64,000 bases of DNA from Candidatus Endonucleibacter bathymodioli (lineage in GTDB: Bacteria; Pseudomonadota; Gammaproteobacteria; Pseudomonadales; Endozoicomonadaceae): positions 1 to 64,000 of the forward strand of contig JASXSV010000012.1 of assembly GCA_030674915.1 (NCBI GenBank), read 5' to 3'. Both the position numbers and the translations under genes were made by a program. Of the stretch, positions 61,119 through 64,000 are shown piece after piece. Within the stretch, counting starts at the first letter, position 1, and each line of letters opens with the position of its first letter. The notes under the pieces were generated by a model. The model was not told the DNA's origin. It worked only from the letters and a program-made list of their open reading frames with translations, and ran no database searches.

Positions 61119-61275
61119 AAGCCATAACGAATTTGTGCATAGGTCTAGCTAACTCAGTGGTCGATTTCTAGATAGTGTGATCAGGTGGGTTGTAGGAGCA
61201 TTGATATGGAAGCATACAAGTATGTTATTTTGGTAGTTCAATCTTTTATAATAAATTCATTTTAAGGAGTTGATT

Positions 61276-61869
61276 TTGAAAAATTTATTTTTCCAACAGC
61301 AGTGGAATTGGATTGCCAGTGGCTTAGCATTAGGAATTGCATTTTTACTTGCCGTTGTATTGGTGAAACCTATTGGGATATCTACTCAATTTGTGATTTT
61401 AGATGCCATTATTTGGGATTCAATTTATGATAATATAATTGTGGAAGATACCAATTCCAACAGCGGTTACTCTAGTCCTAATGCGTACTTGAATAAAAGT
61501 GGTGGTAAATATGCTAAAGATGCGGCGGAGCCACTGAACTATTCTTTTATATTTGTTCTGGCGATGTTACTAGGTGGATTTATCGCGAGCAAAATGCAGC
61601 ATGGCAGAGATAAGGGCAATGACCTTGTTATGCCTGTCGTTTGGAAAGAACGGTTTGGTGGCTCAACGTGGAAAAGGCATCTTGCATCTTTTGTTGGTGG
61701 TGTCTTGGTGTTAATAGGTGCTCGTTTAGCTGGAGGTTGTACAAGCGGACATATGATGAGTGGAATAATGCAGACCTCCGTCAGTGGCTATTTATTTGCT
61801 ATGGGCGCTTTTGCTACGGCTATACCTACGGCTTTCTTAATGTATAAATATAAAGGAGATAAAAAATGA
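61276..61869 (+). CDS. YeeE/YedE-family half-transporter, first subunit
   Basis: The protein has 197 residues and about four to five membrane segments. The family motif 'ARLAGGCTSGH' (Cys in a membrane loop) is present near the C-terminal half. YeeE/YedE proteins take up thiosulfate or other sulfur compounds, or act as sulfur carriers; the motif Cys is thought to relay sulfur. I choose TTG at 61276 as start because AAGGAG (61264-61269) is six bases upstream; TTG at 61270 directly abuts it. It overlaps the second half-gene by four bases. Confidence 0.85.
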   Translation: MKNLFFQQQWNWIASGLALGIAFLLAVVLVKPIGISTQFVILDAIIWDSIYDNIIVEDTNSNSGYSSPNAYLNKSGGKYAKDAAEPLNYSFIFVLAMLLGGFIASKMQHGRDKGNDLVMPVVWKERFGGSTWKRHLASFVGGVLVLIGARLAGGCTSGHMMSGIMQTSVSGYLFAMGAFATAIPTAFLMYKYKGDKK

Positions 61870-62426
61870 ATATCTTTTTAGCAGTTATTTTAGGGTTACT
61901 ATTTGGGTTTGTATTGCAGAAGGCCGGGGCTGCAAATCCTCAAAAAATAATAAATATGCTGCGACTAAAAGATTTGCATTTGATGAAATCTATACTTTTA
62001 GGCATTGGTGTAAGTAGCTTAATGCTCTTTTTATTGCTATCTATTGGTATTATTGATAGCTCACACCTTAGTGTAAAATCATCGTATGTAGGAGTGATTG
62101 TTGGGGGAGGAGTGTTGGGCATTGGTTGGGCGATTGCTGGATTCTGCCCAGGTACAGGGATAGTTGCGGCAGGTGCTAAGAGAAAGGACGCTTTATCATT
62201 TATTACAGGTGGTCTGATAGGTGCTTTTGTTTATATGTTATTCTATGAATCTTTATTAGGTATGTTTTTATTTGATAAACTTGGCGGTAACGCAACCTTA
62301 GCCATAACAGGAAATGAAGAATTCTCAGTTCTTTTGCCTAATTTCCCTGGAATTCTTGTAGCGGGTATTATTGCAGTTATATTGATTGTTATTGCTTGGA
62401 AGCTTCCCAGTAAAGAGCAAAAATAG
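61866..62426 (+). CDS. YeeE/YedE-family half-transporter, second subunit
   Basis: The protein has 186 residues and four to five membrane segments, with the partner motif 'AGFCPGTG' (Cys). The two half proteins together equal a full-length YeeE, matching the split pairs common in marine proteobacteria. The ATGA overlap with the preceding gene indicates coupled translation and a two-subunit channel for a sulfur species (inference from family). Confidence 0.85.
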   Translation: MNIFLAVILGLLFGFVLQKAGAANPQKIINMLRLKDLHLMKSILLGIGVSSLMLFLLLSIGIIDSSHLSVKSSYVGVIVGGGVLGIGWAIAGFCPGTGIVAAGAKRKDALSFITGGLIGAFVYMLFYESLLGMFLFDKLGGNATLAITGNEEFSVLLPNFPGILVAGIIAVILIVIAWKLPSKEQK

Positions 62427-62449
62427 ATACAAGGCTAGGAAGAAACTTT

Positions 62450-63268
62450 ATGCCAAATATTATTATTAATAATCAAACGCTGCACTATCTTGATCAAGGT
62501 AAGGGTCCTGTATTATTGTTTGGTCACAGTTATTTGTGGAGCAGCAGTATGTGGAAACAACAAATAACTGAATTTAGTAAGGAGTATCGTTGTATTGCGC
62601 CTGATTTATGGGGGCATGGCAGTTCTGGCGCTCTAAATGAAATACCCTCAATACAGTCTCTGGCAGACGATCACTGGGCATTGCTTCAGGCGCTAAAGAT
62701 TGAAAGATGTAGTCTGATTGGATTGTCAGTTGGTGGGATGTGGGGAGTACAATTAGCACTTGATCACCCACGTGAGATTGAAAAATTAGTGATTATGGAT
62801 AGTTTCGTAGGTGTTGAAGCTTCTGGAGCACAGCAGCGGTATCTACAAATGTTGGACATAGTTGAGCAAGCTAATTCTATACCTCTACCATTAATTCAAC
62901 AACTTATCCCAATGTTTCTTTCTGGAATCACCCTAGACAGTCAGCCATCCATTGCAGAAGCTTTCAGACAATCACTTATATCTTTACCAACAGAGAATAT
63001 TCAAACCATTATTTCTATTGGTCGCTGTATCTTTAAGCGAAAAGATCGCATGGAGGTGTTGTCAGAGCTTAAAATGCCAGTACTTGTGCTTGTTGGAGAA
63101 TTAGATCAACCTCGCCCTCCTCATGAGTCAAAGCAAATGGCACATGTAATAGAAAATGCAGAGTTTAACATTATTGCTAAGGCTGGACATATATCTGCAT
63201 TGGAACAACCTAATGCAGTTAACAAACTATTACGTGCTTTTTTAGCTCTTTCATATAACATTAAGTGA
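62450..63268 (+). CDS. Alpha/beta hydrolase
   Basis: The protein has 272 residues and is cytoplasmic. The triad is Ser93 in 'GLSVGGMWG', Asp219 in 'VGELDQPRP' and His247 in 'KAGHISALEQP'. 'LLFGHSYLWSSSMW' supplies the oxyanion-hole region. The sequence is typical of the 3-oxoadipate enol-lactonase/esterase-like group, but the substrate is not predictable. It starts 23 bp after the YeeE/YedE pair with its own AGGAAG site, so it is probably co-transcribed. Confidence 0.87.
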   Translation: MPNIIINNQTLHYLDQGKGPVLLFGHSYLWSSSMWKQQITEFSKEYRCIAPDLWGHGSSGALNEIPSIQSLADDHWALLQALKIERCSLIGLSVGGMWGVQLALDHPREIEKLVIMDSFVGVEASGAQQRYLQMLDIVEQANSIPLPLIQQLIPMFLSGITLDSQPSIAEAFRQSLISLPTENIQTIISIGRCIFKRKDRMEVLSELKMPVLVLVGELDQPRPPHESKQMAHVIENAEFNIIAKAGHISALEQPNAVNKLLRAFLALSYNIK

Positions 63269-63517
63269 GATTTCACATTATCTTTAAGATATTTCTAACA
63301 AAGCATCGTCTATTTCAGATAAATTAATTATGACCAGTAATACCAAACATTATATATAAGTATACCTTCTAAACTAGCAAGCTATCTGGTAAAGCGCCAA
63401 CATCCAATGACTGTCGCTGTTTACTATGCCTTCATATAACCAAACCCAAGCTTCCGGACAACTACCGATATCGGTTCTAAAGAAAATGCAAAAATATGGC
63501 GCTACAGGGGCACGCAA

Positions 63518-63940
63518 TTGAAAGAAATTAATTTTTATAGGTTTTCTTTATTAATTCCCATAGTAGTCCCGGCCATATCAATTGTATTCTTCACAATGAA
63601 TATAAAGTATGCATTTCTAGCTTTTATTGCTTTATCTCTTGTAATAGGAGGTATTCCATATATCATTTTAGCATCTTTTCTTTTCTGGGCTAGTTACAGC
63701 ACAACAATCGTACGTTTCAAGTTTTTATTAAAGATATCCCCTTTAATCCTAGTCGTATGTTTATTTCTTGCACTCTTCTTATATTTTGTTATAGGAACAG
63801 GAACTTTATCAGAAGCTTTTGGTGTGTGGGTTCTTCTGTCTGGTTGTATATTGATATTTGGTTATTCTTATGTATTGCTAATATTCGGTGTTGCTCGACT
63901 AGTATTAATATTTGGATGGGTTAAGCCCAACAGAGCGTAG
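63518..63940 (+). CDS. Small integral membrane protein
   Basis: The protein has 140 residues with four predicted membrane helices (about 9-28, 32-58, 70-92 and 100-130) and no recognised family. The best start is TTG at 63518, preceded by AGGGG with suitable spacing. It ends with a short basic, polar tail 'WVKPNRA'. It resembles small orphan membrane proteins often found in integron or genomic-island cassettes; that is only an impression. Nothing further is seen to the end of the window. Confidence 0.6.
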   Translation: MKEINFYRFSLLIPIVVPAISIVFFTMNIKYAFLAFIALSLVIGGIPYIILASFLFWASYSTTIVRFKFLLKISPLILVVCLFLALFLYFVIGTGTLSEAFGVWVLLSGCILIFGYSYVLLIFGVARLVLIFGWVKPNRA

Positions 63941-64000
63941 TTAACAATATACTCGTAACCTAAAAGCCACGCAACATAACATATGTTATTAACTAGAGTA

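Noticed and set aside
1..64000. tRNA or rRNA genes
   Set aside because: None of the intergenic regions showed a recognisable cloverleaf or rRNA segment on reading; an automated tRNA scan would settle it.

Overview
The window looks like an AT-rich chromosome segment of a host-associated gammaproteobacterium. It carries Gram-negative envelope systems (RND efflux, type I secretion, autotransporter, OmpA) together with animal-type protein modules: Kruppel-like C2H2 zinc fingers, BIR+RING inhibitor-of-apoptosis (IAP) proteins, ankyrin repeats and, most unusually, a duplicated domain that resembles the C-terminal domain of the animal mitochondria-eating protein (MIEAP/SPATA18). Decayed insertion sequences are everywhere. 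This mix best fits an intracellular or intranuclear relative of Endozoicomonas infecting a marine invertebrate. Published intranuclear mussel parasites of that family ('Ca. Endonucleobacter') are reported to use IAPs. The taxon is an inference; no marker gene (rRNA, tRNA or ribosomal protein) was seen.

Layout. 1-3735: two related zinc-finger genes, each followed by the same decayed IS30 transposase, which points to a segmental duplication. 3920-5266: SLC13/DASS anion transporter. 5461-8060: IS5 debris and the first IAP gene, which lacks RING. 8070-15002: a near-identical 2.9-kb tandem duplication, each unit holding one IAP gene plus an IS5 remnant. The first unit's IAP is broken by a 32-bp duplication, an IS30 insertion and a nonsense codon; the second is intact (718 aa, 2 BIR + RING). 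15239-17359: a fourth, diverged, intact IAP. 17643-20687: a 1014-aa ankyrin protein. 20688-29916: decayed IS481, IS5, IS256 and IS3 elements around an orphan exported protein, a frameshifted orphan gene and the duplicated MIEAP-like protein. 31023-33159: an exported ankyrin protein and a small basic protein.

34015-38573: RND efflux operon. 38894-44036: a lipoprotein hydrolase and an autotransporter, both visibly richer in G+C than their neighbours. 44653-57879: a type I secretion/adhesin locus made of a 2305-aa repetitive LapA/BapA-like adhesin with 1.01-kb repeats, its ABC exporter, HlyD-type adaptor and TolC-type channel, and an OmpA-like lipoprotein. 58296-59377: a second, nearly identical IS30 copy. 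59542-60025: an attC-like palindrome followed by a small lipoprotein gene. 60354-63940: a VOC protein, two YeeE/YedE half-transporters, an alpha/beta hydrolase and a small membrane protein.

How the genes may work together (inference): most eukaryote-like proteins here begin with a Sec-type signal or a membrane segment, so they could be exported and act on host targets: caspases or ubiquitination (IAPs), host DNA (zinc fingers), mitochondria (MIEAP-like) and protein scaffolds (ankyrins). The adhesin, its secretion apparatus and the autotransporter would provide surface attachment. The repeats and IS elements have evidently driven copy-number change and decay of the effector genes.
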